Notes: generated by a model not told the origin, from the letters alone. A stretch of 10,636 nucleotides of DNA from an uncultured Clostridia bacterium (GCA_948471525.1 CAOKSY010000020.1:1-10636), one strand, 5' to 3'; counted from the stretch's first letter, positions 1 to 7,521 are shown. Made by a program: numbers and translations.

Positions 1-80
1 GGAATTTTATTAAAATTGCTAAAAAATTCAAAAATTCTAAGAAATGTGTACTTTTTCTGACTTTAAAAATATGTCAAAAA

Positions 81-110
81 TTGTACAATTTTCTGTGGTT
101 TTATTATACA
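81..110 (+). promoter_or_regulatory. Possible weak sigma-A-like promoter of the LRR lipoprotein gene
   Basis: A TTGTAC box (81-86) and a TATACA box (105-110) are separated by 18 nt in the AT-rich region upstream of the LRR gene. An overlapping TACAAT lies at 107-112. The -35 match is poor (only TTG agrees), and AT-rich DNA produces such matches by chance. This is the best candidate I see for this gene, but another promoter, including one upstream of the window, is possible. Confidence 0.3.
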
Positions 111-139
111 ATATAAGCCTTTTCCAGTCAAGATATCGA

Positions 140-165
140 GTCGGTAAAAGTACACTTTTACTGAC
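140..165. promoter_or_regulatory. Operator-like palindrome directly upstream of the LRR gene RBS
   Basis: Two 12-nt arms, GTCGGTAAAAGT (140-151) and ACTTTTACTGAC (154-165), are inverted repeats around a 2-nt centre. Eleven of 12 positions are Watson-Crick pairs and the other is a G-T pair. The palindrome ends 5 nt before the AAGGAG ribosome binding site (171-176). It could be the binding site of a dimeric repressor just downstream of the promoter, or an RNA hairpin in the 5' leader affecting translation. A related half-site, ACTTTTTCTGAC (11 of 12 identical to the right arm), lies at 50-61. No poly-U run follows, so it is not a terminator. The regulator is unknown. Confidence 0.5.
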
Positions 166-183
166 CGAAAAAGGAGAGAGAGT

Positions 184-2202
184 ATGAAGAAGAAGCTTTT
201 TACCATTATGCTTGTATTTATAATGATACTCAGCATAGTTATTGCAACCGTCGGATGCGAAATCACGGAAAAAGATCCGCCACCGTCGGGCGACCGACCG
301 CCAAGCGGAGAAGATAAGCCGCCTGTTGACGGACAGGAACCGGATGACAATGATCCCGACGGCAGCGAGCCCGGCGGCGATAAAGATCCGGACGGAAACG
401 AGCCCGACGACGGCGACGGGTCGGGAGACGGCGATCCGTCGGACGAAAAGATAGAGGACGGAGATACGGATTATTCGACTATATACACATTTGAAAACGG
501 AACGATAACAGGACTTACCGATCACGGCAAGACGCTTAGCGAATTGATCGTGCCTTCCAAAATAGGAGGAGAAGCCGTCACTGCAGTGGGAAAAGATGCA
601 TTTAAGGCTTGTTATAACGTTACAAGCGTAAAGTTTGCAGATACGGACAGCAAAGTTTCCATTATAGGTTATGCCTTCAACGATTGCGAAAATCTAAAGA
701 CCGTAGTTTTGTCTGCCGGAGTAAATTTGATCCAGTCGTACTCATTTTATTTTTGTACAAACGTTGAGACGGTGCGCGTCAATTCCGCCAATACAAAGTA
801 TAAGAGCGACGGCAACTGTATAATCGATAAAGAGACGAATGCGGTTGTATTCGGAAGTATTTGCGCAAAAATACCTCAATACGCTACCGCTATAGGAAAA
901 TCTGCGTTTGCAGGTATTTGGAAGTTGAAGAATATCGAGATCCCCGACAGCGTCGAAGCTATCGAACCTTACGCGTTTTATCTGTGCTCTGCGTTGGAGT
1001 CGGTTGCTATACCGTCTAAGACCGCAAATATCGGCAGATATGCGTTTTACGGATGCAAAAATATGCACACTTTGACGTTCGGCGATGCATCCGCGCTCAA
1101 AACTATAGAGGATTGCGCTTTCTATAATTGCAAAGCGTTGAAGCGACTTGACGTGCCCGCGAGCGTCGAGAGTCTGCTTGCGAGTTCGTTTGAAAATTGC
1201 TCCGCATTGGAGAGCGTTGTTTTCGACGACGCGAGTGCGTTGACGAAGTTGGGAGAGTTTTCGTTCCAAGGATGTTCGACGCTCAAAAAAGTCGTGTTGC
1301 CCGATACCCTTACAGATTTGGGCGGAAAGGCGATCTTCAATGGATGCAAGCGTTTGGAAGAGATCAATTTGCCTGTGAATCTCGAGAAAATAGGGTACAG
1401 CGTATTCGAGAACTGTCTGCCGCTGACTAAGCTGTCGATACCGTCTACTTGCACAGTTATAGGCGGACAGGCTTTTAAAGGTTGTACGGCGCTGACTTTA
1501 TATTGTGGGGCGGCGTCCAAGCCTAGCGGTTTTAACGTAAATTGGAATCAGGGATACTCTCCCGCTCCAGGAACAGATATCGGCATGACGAGAATACCCG
1601 TAGTTTGGGATAGCAAAAATAACGATCTCGACGAAAAGGGCTATGCTCATCACTACGACGAAAAAGGCGTTCATTATACCGTTAAAGACGGTGCGGCTAC
1701 CGTAGCCAGACAAAAAAGAACCATAGAGGAACTTGACGTTCCGAGTTCGATAACATATAAAGGTACTGCCTATAGCGTAACGGCTGTCGCCAACGACGCT
1801 TGCTATTCAAGCACGCTTTTAAAAAGAGCAAACTTGCCTGCAAGCATAGAAAAAGTCGGCAAGTCGGTCTTTAACGGATGCAGCGCATTGGAAAGCGTTA
1901 AGTTTGAAAACAATATCAAATTTACTGTTTTGGAAAGTAATTTTTTCAAAGGCTGCGAAAAGCTGAACGCGATTACTATTCCGCTGAGCGTTACGGATAT
2001 CGGCTCTTATGCGTTTAGCGGTTGCGCGTCGCTGACGGATATTGTGATCAGAGACACGGTCTCTTACGTGGGAAGTTCTGCCTTTGCAGGTTGCACGTCA
2101 TTGACTTCCATAAAGTGCGGAGCGGCGGAGAAGCCCGTAAAGTGGTCTTCCTCGTGGAACGAAGACGGCATAGATGTAATTTGGAATTATAAGACGGCTT
2201 GA
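184..2202 (+). CDS. BspA-like leucine-rich-repeat surface lipoprotein (two LRR modules)
   Basis: This 671-672-residue protein is predicted to be exported and anchored outside the cell membrane. The N-terminus has Lys2-4, a hydrophobic stretch (about 5-23) and a probable lipobox ending Gly24-Cys25. Thr at -3 is atypical, so lipidation is likely rather than certain. Residues 26-96 form a Pro/Gly/Asp/Glu-rich, presumably unstructured linker. The rest consists of TpLRR/BspA-type (LRR_5) repeats with the recurring AF-x-x-C-x-x-L signature. I count about 12 repeats in module 1 (about 101-476) and 5 in module 2 (about 498-669). Each module opens with a Y-T-[FV]-x-[ND]-G strand followed by a VTAV motif, and closes with a CGAA-x-KP...W cap. 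There is no LPXTG motif or C-terminal membrane segment. The start is supported by AAGGAG at 171-176. The gene is monocistronic, ended by the terminator at 2227-2261. Family members are known as adhesins or ligand-binding surface proteins; the ligand here is unknown. Confidence 0.88.
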   Translation: MKKKLFTIMLVFIMILSIVIATVGCEITEKDPPPSGDRPPSGEDKPPVDGQEPDDNDPDGSEPGGDKDPDGNEPDDGDGSGDGDPSDEKIEDGDTDYSTIYTFENGTITGLTDHGKTLSELIVPSKIGGEAVTAVGKDAFKACYNVTSVKFADTDSKVSIIGYAFNDCENLKTVVLSAGVNLIQSYSFYFCTNVETVRVNSANTKYKSDGNCIIDKETNAVVFGSICAKIPQYATAIGKSAFAGIWKLKNIEIPDSVEAIEPYAFYLCSALESVAIPSKTANIGRYAFYGCKNMHTLTFGDASALKTIEDCAFYNCKALKRLDVPASVESLLASSFENCSALESVVFDDASALTKLGEFSFQGCSTLKKVVLPDTLTDLGGKAIFNGCKRLEEINLPVNLEKIGYSVFENCLPLTKLSIPSTCTVIGGQAFKGCTALTLYCGAASKPSGFNVNWNQGYSPAPGTDIGMTRIPVVWDSKNNDLDEKGYAHHYDEKGVHYTVKDGAATVARQKRTIEELDVPSSITYKGTAYSVTAVANDACYSSTLLKRANLPASIEKVGKSVFNGCSALESVKFENNIKFTVLESNFFKGCEKLNAITIPLSVTDIGSYAFSGCASLTDIVIRDTVSYVGSSAFAGCTSLTSIKCGAAEKPVKWSSSWNEDGIDVIWNYKTA

Positions 2203-2226
2203 GTTAAATAAGTCAAAAATCAAAAA

Positions 2227-2261
2227 GGCGGGAAGAGGCAAACGGCTCTCCCGTCTTTTTT
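2227..2261 (+). terminator. Intrinsic terminator after the LRR lipoprotein gene
   Basis: The 5' arm (2227-2237) pairs with the 3' arm (2246-2255) in a GC-rich 10-bp stem. The stem contains one G-U pair and a bulged A2234, has an 8-nt loop, and is followed immediately by six T (2256-2261). It separates the lipoprotein gene from the his operon. Confidence 0.9.
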
Positions 2262-2308
2262 GTTGTTCCGTCGTCGACCTTCAACTTTAAAAATCTGTCT
2301 CCGTATTA

Positions 2309-2338
2309 TAGACAAACCGTATATTTTAGTATTATAAT
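2309..2338 (+). promoter_or_regulatory. Sigma-A-type promoter of the his operon
   Basis: TAGACA (2309-2314, five of six to the -35 consensus) and a perfect TATAAT (2333-2338) are separated by 18 nt. Transcription would start near 2345, giving a leader of about 36 nt before hisZ. That is too short for a T-box or a his leader-peptide attenuator. An imperfect AT-rich inverted repeat (TAGTA at 2327-2331, TACTA at 2354-2358) spans the -10 box and start site and might be an operator. Confidence 0.72.
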
Positions 2339-2380
2339 ATATGCGTAATATTTTACTATAAATTGTCTTAGAGGAACGTA

Positions 2381-3559
2381 ATGATAAAAAAATTCAAACT
2401 CCCGAGCGGTATTCACGACCATTTGCCTGACGATTGCTATTCGAGAAGGATTGTCGAGGGCAAGCTGATAGACTGTTTCAGACACTACGGATATAACGAA
2501 ATAGAGACGCCCGTGCTTGAAAGGTACGAGCTGTTTGACAGCGGAGTGGGCAAAGTAGAGTTGAGCAAGCTCTTTAAAGTTACCGACGTAGACGGAGAAC
2601 TGCTTATACTCAGACCGGATATAACGATGCCTATTTCGCGTATAGTATGCACCAAACTCGGCGAGGGCAGTCACAAACTCTGTTATATCGGTAAGTCTTT
2701 CAGCGCAATCGAAAACGAGGGTAAACTCAGAGAATTCACTCAGGCGGGAGTGGAGATGATGGGCGCGCAGGGCGGCGACGTGGATATCGAGATAGTTATG
2801 CTTGCCATCAAGAGTCTTATTGCGGCAGGTCTTGAGGACTTCCAGATAGAGATAGGTCACGTGGGATTTTTCAAGGGACTGTTGGACGCATTCAAAGTGT
2901 GCGAAGAGGACAGGGAAGTCCTTATCAATTCCATAGAATCCAAAAACGGTATAAAATTATACAATCTTTCGCAGGAGATGGACAGCCGTCTTCCCGAAGC
3001 GCTGTCGCGTCTGCCGATGCTTTTCGGAGGAGAGGAAGTGCTCTATACCGCAGAGAAGATGTGTCTCAACTCGGAAATGAGGCGCGCTGTCGAAGAACTT
3101 AAATGCCTCTACGCGGGGATAAAGGCTTTGGGATATGACAAATATCTATGTTTTGATATGAGCAGCGTTGGCAAGATGAAATATTATTCGGGTATGGTAA
3201 TGAGGGGTATAAATAAAAACCTCGGAAGATCTATTCTTGCCGGCGGCAGATACGACGGACTGTGCGACGCGTTCGGAAAACATATCCCGGCTGTAGGTTT
3301 TGCTATCGGTATAGGTTATCTCGTCACCGCGCTCGGCAATCAGAATAAGCTTATGCAAGCGCCTCGGGTGGACTGCGTAGTCGGTTATTCTCCCGAGATG
3401 ATGGCAAAGGCGGAAGAGAGAGTAAACAGTCTTAGGAGTCAAGGATATAACGCTATTTGCAGTTTTGCCACGGACAAAAACCGATTGGAAGAGTGCAAAA
3501 GAGAAGTAGGTGCGAAGTTTGCTTTGTACATCTGCGAGAAGGGCGAGGAGAGGTTGTGA
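2381..3559 (+). CDS. hisZ: ATP phosphoribosyltransferase regulatory subunit HisZ
   Basis: HisZ is a histidyl-tRNA-synthetase-like protein without aminoacylation activity. It associates with short-form HisG to make the active, feedback-regulated first enzyme of histidine synthesis. The protein has 392 residues, the usual HisZ length. It opens with the family-typical LPSGIHDHLPDDC segment. A motif-2-like block runs from Cys101 (CYIGKSF) to about 129 (REFTQAGVEMMGA), YYSG lies at 268-271 and LAGGRYDGL at 286-294. The catalytic FRxE-type arginine of true HisRS motif 2 is replaced (FSAIEN), and the position next to short hisG settles the assignment as HisZ rather than HisS. The start at 2381 has GAGG about 6 nt upstream. 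It is the first gene of the operon, and its stop lies 1 nt before the hisG start. Confidence 0.95.
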   Translation: MIKKFKLPSGIHDHLPDDCYSRRIVEGKLIDCFRHYGYNEIETPVLERYELFDSGVGKVELSKLFKVTDVDGELLILRPDITMPISRIVCTKLGEGSHKLCYIGKSFSAIENEGKLREFTQAGVEMMGAQGGDVDIEIVMLAIKSLIAAGLEDFQIEIGHVGFFKGLLDAFKVCEEDREVLINSIESKNGIKLYNLSQEMDSRLPEALSRLPMLFGGEEVLYTAEKMCLNSEMRRAVEELKCLYAGIKALGYDKYLCFDMSSVGKMKYYSGMVMRGINKNLGRSILAGGRYDGLCDAFGKHIPAVGFAIGIGYLVTALGNQNKLMQAPRVDCVVGYSPEMMAKAEERVNSLRSQGYNAICSFATDKNRLEECKREVGAKFALYICEKGEERL

Positions 3560-3560
3560 T

Positions 3561-4199
3561 ATGAAAGAAAAGATCAAGTTCGCATTGGCGAAAGGCAGGC
3601 TTGCGGAGAAGTCCGTCGACATACTCGAAAAATGCGGAATAGATTGCAGATGCATACTCGAGCCTTCGAGAAAACTCGTAATGAGCGACGCGAGCGGTCA
3701 ATTTGAATTTATATTTGTCAAACCCAGCGACGTCCCGATATACGTCGAGCACGGCGTAGCGGATATCGGAGTAGTCGGCAAGGATACGCTGATGGAAGAG
3801 GGCAGAGACGTGTACGAACTTATCGATCTCGGCTTTGCAAAATGCAGGCTTTGTCTTGCGGGATATGCGGGTACGGATTTGTCGTCGTACAGAAATTCTC
3901 TCAAGGTAGCTACAAAGTACGTCAACGTCGCAAAAGACTATTTTGACTCCAAAGGACAGAATGCGGAGATAATTCCGCTGCACGGATCGATCGAGCTCGG
4001 ACCAATCGTCGGATTGAGCGACATAATACTGGATATAGTCGAGAGCGGAAAGACTTTGGAAGAAAACGACTTGTGCGTGCTCGGGGAGATAGCAAAATGT
4101 TCGGCGAGACTTATCGTTAATAAAGTGAGTCTCAAGACCAAAGCCGCGGAGATCAAACCACTTGTCACAAAGATAGACGAAATAATCAAAAATGTTTGA
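3561..4199 (+). CDS. hisG: ATP phosphoribosyltransferase catalytic subunit HisG (short form)
   Basis: HisG condenses ATP and PRPP to phosphoribosyl-ATP, the committed step of histidine synthesis. The product is about 212 residues. It matches the short HisG class, which lacks the C-terminal ACT-like regulatory domain and depends on HisZ. Visible family features are the N-terminal ALAKGRLAEKSVDIL segment, the HGVADIGVVGKDTL segment, and the PRPP-binding loop around residues 154-166 (DIILDIVESGKTL). I chose the ATG at 3561 over an in-frame upstream start at 3510. It places the N-terminus where the family begins, has GAGGAGAGG just upstream, and avoids a 50-nt overlap with hisZ. Its end overlaps the hisD ribosome binding site, implying coupled translation. 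Confidence 0.95.
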   Translation: MKEKIKFALAKGRLAEKSVDILEKCGIDCRCILEPSRKLVMSDASGQFEFIFVKPSDVPIYVEHGVADIGVVGKDTLMEEGRDVYELIDLGFAKCRLCLAGYAGTDLSSYRNSLKVATKYVNVAKDYFDSKGQNAEIIPLHGSIELGPIVGLSDIILDIVESGKTLEENDLCVLGEIAKCSARLIVNKVSLKTKAAEIKPLVTKIDEIIKNV

Positions 4200-4204
4200 G
4201 GCGG
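4198..4204 (+). promoter_or_regulatory. Ribosome binding site that decides the hisD start
   Basis: GAGGCGG begins inside the hisG stop codon and lies 8 nt before the ATG at 4213. It supports that start over the in-frame ATG at 4192, which overlaps hisG, has no comparable site, and would add seven non-conserved residues. Confidence 0.65.
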
Positions 4205-4212
4205 ATAATAAA

Positions 4213-5496
4213 ATGATACCTATATTAAAATATAAAATTGACGATACTTCCAGAGTTTTCGGCAGGACCCAACTTGACGACGGACAGCACATTGCCGCGG
4301 TCAATGCTATCATATCCGACGTGAGATCGCGCAAAGACGCGGCATTATTCGAGTATGCAAAAAAGTTTGACGGACAGGACCTGAATAAATGCGGAATACT
4401 CGTTAGCGAGGACGAAATAAAAGATGCGTATTCCAAAGTGGACAAGTCTTTGATAGACAGTATACGCAGGGCAAAGGAGAATATACTCGCGTATCACTTG
4501 AAACAGACGGATAAATTCAAAAACGAATTCTTTTCTTCGGGAGCAAGCGGTACAAGCACTCTCGGCTGGATATACAGACCTCTCGCCAGAGTGGGGCTGT
4601 ACGTGCCGGGCGGCAAGGCAAGCTATCCGTCCACTGTCTTGATGACTGCGTTGCCTGCGATAGCGGCGGGCGTGGGCGAAGTGATAGTGGCTACTCCCAA
4701 TATCAAAAACCCTGCCATATTGGTGGCGTGCAGAGAATGCGGAATAGACAGGATATATAAAGTCGGCGGAGCGCAGGCGATAGCGGCTATGGCTTACGGC
4801 ACGGAGTCTGTGTCAAGAGTAGACCTTATCGCAGGTCCCGGCAACGTGTTTGTCACTCTTGCAAAAAAACAGGTCTTCGGTCACGTTGCGATAGATATGA
4901 TCGCAGGTCCGAGCGAGATATTGGTTATCGCCGACGGCAGCGCGGACGCCCGACTTGTGGCAAGCGATCTGCTTTCTCAGGCGGAACACGACGAGCAAGC
5001 TGCTTCGATATTGGTCGCTACCGACGAGAGCTTTGCGCAGAAAGTAAGAGCGGAACTTGAAAGACAGACGGAGCTTTTGGATAGAAAGGATATAATAAAG
5101 AAGTCTTTGGAGACAAATGCCGCAATTATCATTGCAGGCAATATGGACGAGGCAGTCGAAATAGCCGACAGAGTCGCGCCAGAGCATTTGGAGATATGCG
5201 CTCGCGACGCTAAAGAAACGGCTATGAAAATTTCCAACGCGGGAGCAATATTCGTGGGCAACTATTCTCCCGAGCCGTTGGGGGATTATTTTGCAGGACC
5301 GTCGCACGTGCTTCCCACAAGCGGCAGCGCAAGATATTCGTCGGTGCTTTCGGTAGATACTTTTATGAAGAAGATAAGTTATATCGAATATTCTCAAGAA
5401 GACCTTCTTGCGGCGGCTGATGATATAATCGGCATTGCGGAGAGCGAAGGCTTCGGCGCGCACGCCAATACTATAAAATTGAGAAAAAATATTTGA
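4213..5496 (+). CDS. hisD: Histidinol dehydrogenase HisD
   Basis: HisD is a zinc-dependent, NAD-linked enzyme that oxidises L-histidinol through histidinal to L-histidine, the last two steps of the pathway. With the start at 4213 the protein is 427 residues, close to the 434 of E. coli. All expected active-site residues are present at positions homologous to the E. coli enzyme. The zinc ligands are Gln256, His259, Asp358 and His417; the catalytic pair is Glu324-His325; His365 also matches. Other signatures are VPGGKASYPSTVLM, GGAQAIAAMAYGT and DLIAGPGNVFVTLAKK. The gene directly follows hisG and is followed by the only sizeable gap in the operon (102 nt). In related operons hisC often sits there, but it is missing here. 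Confidence 0.97.
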   Translation: MIPILKYKIDDTSRVFGRTQLDDGQHIAAVNAIISDVRSRKDAALFEYAKKFDGQDLNKCGILVSEDEIKDAYSKVDKSLIDSIRRAKENILAYHLKQTDKFKNEFFSSGASGTSTLGWIYRPLARVGLYVPGGKASYPSTVLMTALPAIAAGVGEVIVATPNIKNPAILVACRECGIDRIYKVGGAQAIAAMAYGTESVSRVDLIAGPGNVFVTLAKKQVFGHVAIDMIAGPSEILVIADGSADARLVASDLLSQAEHDEQAASILVATDESFAQKVRAELERQTELLDRKDIIKKSLETNAAIIIAGNMDEAVEIADRVAPEHLEICARDAKETAMKISNAGAIFVGNYSPEPLGDYFAGPSHVLPTSGSARYSSVLSVDTFMKKISYIEYSQEDLLAAADDIIGIAESEGFGAHANTIKLRKNI

Positions 5497-5598
5497 CGGT
5501 TTCGCTCTGGCGGACTGCAGGAAATTAATCGATTTTTGAAAATATATCGGTACAATTACAGAATAAAAACAACGCCACTCGGGCGATAAGGAGACACA

Positions 5599-6180
5599 AT
5601 GAGACAGGCAGAAATAGTGAGAGACACAAAGGAGACAAAAATCAAACTCGCGATAAATCTCGACGGAGACGGCAAGTACGAAGTCGATACGGGCATAGGA
5701 TTTTTCGATCATATGATGACGCTTTTTGCGTGTCATTCGGGATTTGATTTCTTCGTTGCGTGCGAGGGCGATACGAGAGTGGACGGGCATCACTCCGTCG
5801 AGGATATCGGAATAGTGCTCGGAAAAGCGATCTCCAATGCTCTCGGCGATAAGGTTGGCATAAAGAGATATGCGTCGGCGACTATACCTATGGACGAAAG
5901 TTTGGCAACCGTCGACATCGACGTCAGCGGAAGACCCTTTCTTGTATTCAACGCAGACGGATTGAGCGGCAAGGTCGGAGATTTCGACGTCGAACTCGTC
6001 GAAGAATTTTTTAGAGCGGTAGCTAATTACGGCGGCATAACGTTGCACGTCAATTTGCGTTACGGAAGCAACTCGCACCATAAGATAGAGGCTATATTCA
6101 AGGCTTTTGCGAGAGCGTTGAGCGATGCGGTCAAGATCGTCAGCGACAAGCTTCCTTCCTCTAAAGGAGTGCTCGAATGA
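5599..6180 (+). CDS. hisB: Imidazoleglycerol-phosphate dehydratase HisB (monofunctional)
   Basis: HisB dehydrates imidazole glycerol phosphate to imidazole acetol phosphate (step 6). The protein has 193 residues, the size of stand-alone IGPD. It has no N-terminal histidinol-phosphate phosphatase domain of the kind found in the enterobacterial fusion. The Mn-binding motifs are intact: FFDHMM (Asp37-His38), DGHHSVED (His64, His65, Glu68) and HHKIEA (His160, His161, Glu164). Translation starts at 5599 with AAGGAG a few nt upstream. The stop overlaps the hisH start in an ATGA arrangement. A short GC stem (5573-5576 with 5582-5585) lies just before the ribosome binding site; its significance is unclear. 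Confidence 0.97.
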   Translation: MRQAEIVRDTKETKIKLAINLDGDGKYEVDTGIGFFDHMMTLFACHSGFDFFVACEGDTRVDGHHSVEDIGIVLGKAISNALGDKVGIKRYASATIPMDESLATVDIDVSGRPFLVFNADGLSGKVGDFDVELVEEFFRAVANYGGITLHVNLRYGSNSHHKIEAIFKAFARALSDAVKIVSDKLPSSKGVLE

Positions 6181-6776
6181 TAGTCGTAGTAGATTACGGA
6201 ATGGGCAATCTCAGAAGCGTGCAAAAGGCTTTTGAGTATTTGGGCTACAAGGCTAAGATCACGGACAGTACGGAAGATCTTTGCAATGCCAGTCATATCG
6301 TATTGCCGGGAGTAGGCGCGTTTAAAGACGCTATATCCGCGCTTAATTCAAGCGGTATGAGCGAGGCAATCAAGAGAGAAGTCGGAAAAGGCAAACCTTT
6401 TTTGGGGATATGTCTTGGTATGCAGATGCTATTTGATAAGAGCTATGAAGACGGCGAACACGAAGGTCTGGGATTGATAAAGGGCGAGGTCGTCAAATTC
6501 GACGTCGATCTCAAAGTGCCGCATATAGGTTGGAACAAGCTTATCGTCAAAAAGAATACTCCGCTTTTCGACGGAGCGGACGATCTTAATTTCTATTTCG
6601 TACATTCTTATCACGCAAACGGTTGCGACGAAAAAGATATAGAGACCGTTTGCGAATACGGATACGAATTCGTTGCGTCGGTCAATAAAGATAATATTTA
6701 CGGAGTGCAGTTCCATCCCGAAAAGAGCGGCGACGCGGGACTTAAACTTCTCGACAATTTTGCAAAACTGCGCTGA
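6177..6776 (+). CDS. hisH: Imidazole glycerol phosphate synthase, glutaminase subunit HisH
   Basis: HisH is the class I glutamine amidotransferase subunit that hydrolyses glutamine and channels ammonia to HisF. The protein has 199 residues. The catalytic triad is visible: Cys79 in GICLGMQ, and His180 and Glu182 in VQFHPEK. The oxyanion-region LPGVGAF and the HIGWNK segment are also present. The start codon overlaps the hisB stop (ATGA), with AAAGGAG at 6163-6169 inside the hisB 3' end, so the two are probably translationally coupled. Its partner HisF lies two genes downstream, after hisA. Confidence 0.97.
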   Translation: MIVVVDYGMGNLRSVQKAFEYLGYKAKITDSTEDLCNASHIVLPGVGAFKDAISALNSSGMSEAIKREVGKGKPFLGICLGMQMLFDKSYEDGEHEGLGLIKGEVVKFDVDLKVPHIGWNKLIVKKNTPLFDGADDLNFYFVHSYHANGCDEKDIETVCEYGYEFVASVNKDNIYGVQFHPEKSGDAGLKLLDNFAKLR

Positions 6777-6801
6777 CGGCGCATGAAACAACGGAGAGAA
6801 T

Positions 6802-7521
6802 ATGATACTATTTCCGGCTGTCGATATACTCGACAACAGAGCGGTAAGATTGCTTTACGGCAAGAGGGATATGGTCACCGATTACGGCGATCCTATAGAG
6901 ACTGCGCTTAGATGGCAGCAAGCAGGCGCGCAATATCTGCATATAGTGGATCTAAACGGCGCGTTCGACGATAGCGCGGTCAACGCAAAGACGGTGATCG
7001 AACTTATAAAAAAAGTTTCCGTTCCCGTACAGATAGGCGGTGGCATAAAGAATTACGACAAGATAAGATTTTATCTTGAAGAGGCGGGAGTTACGAGAGT
7101 GATCGTAGGTACCGCTTGCGTCACAGATCCTCAGCTTATGGACAGGGCTTGCGCGAAATACGGCAATAAAATAGTCAGCGGTATCGACGCAAAAGACGGC
7201 TTGGTCGCTATAAAAGGCTGGGTGGAAAAGAGTGCGCTCACTCCGCTTGAAGTTGCGTTGGATATGAAAACAAGAGGAGTGGACACCGTTATCTATACGG
7301 ATATCAACCGAGACGGCGCGCTTTGCGGAGTCAATCTCGATTCGACGGAAAAGCTGTCCGAAGACAGCGGTATAAATATAGTCGCAAGCGGCGGAATGGC
7401 TTCGCTCGACGACGTGAGGGCTGTCAAAGAGAAAGGTATATACGGGGCGATCTTGGGTAGATCCATATACAGCGGAGCTATAGATTTTAAGGCGGCATTG
7501 GAATTGTCGTGCGGAGAGTGA
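6802..7521 (+). CDS. hisA: ProFAR isomerase HisA
   Basis: HisA is a (beta-alpha)8-barrel isomerase that converts ProFAR to PRFAR (step 4) by an Amadori rearrangement. The protein has 239 residues. The catalytic aspartates are Asp8 (PAVD) and Asp129 (GIDAKDG). Phosphate-binding glycines appear as QIGGGI and ASGGMAS, and TDINRDG is the usual strand-6 region. A small oddity is Asn12-Arg13 (ILDNRAVRL) where most HisA proteins have Gly-Lys or similar. TrpF-like bifunctionality (PriA) is not suggested by context. The gene starts 25 nt after hisH with GGAGAG at 6793-6798. Confidence 0.95.
   Translation: MILFPAVDILDNRAVRLLYGKRDMVTDYGDPIETALRWQQAGAQYLHIVDLNGAFDDSAVNAKTVIELIKKVSVPVQIGGGIKNYDKIRFYLEEAGVTRVIVGTACVTDPQLMDRACAKYGNKIVSGIDAKDGLVAIKGWVEKSALTPLEVALDMKTRGVDTVIYTDINRDGALCGVNLDSTEKLSEDSGINIVASGGMASLDDVRAVKEKGIYGAILGRSIYSGAIDFKAALELSCGE

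Noticed and set aside
742..1269. Minus-strand open frames inside the LRR gene
   Set aside because: Repetitive LRR coding sequence gives long chance frames in other phases. The translation is Arg-rich and resembles no known protein.
2381..3559. Histidyl-tRNA synthetase (hisS) for the first operon gene
   Set aside because: The motif-2 catalytic arginine region is altered, the length is 392 residues, and it sits beside short HisG. These point to HisZ.
3510..3560. Upstream in-frame extension of hisG
   Set aside because: It would overlap hisZ by 50 nt and add residues not found in the HisG family. The ATG at 3561 has a good RBS.
3453..4445. 330-codon minus-strand open frame over hisG and its flanks
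   Set aside because: It is antisense to hisZ, hisG and hisD, which all show intact active-site motifs. The frame reflects codon bias only.
4813..6081. Long (422-codon) open frame on the minus strand spanning hisD and hisB
   Set aside because: It lies antisense to two well-conserved enzymes and its translation has no recognisable family. The coding strand rarely uses TTA, CTA and TCA codons, which removes stops on the opposite strand; this explains it and similar antisense frames.
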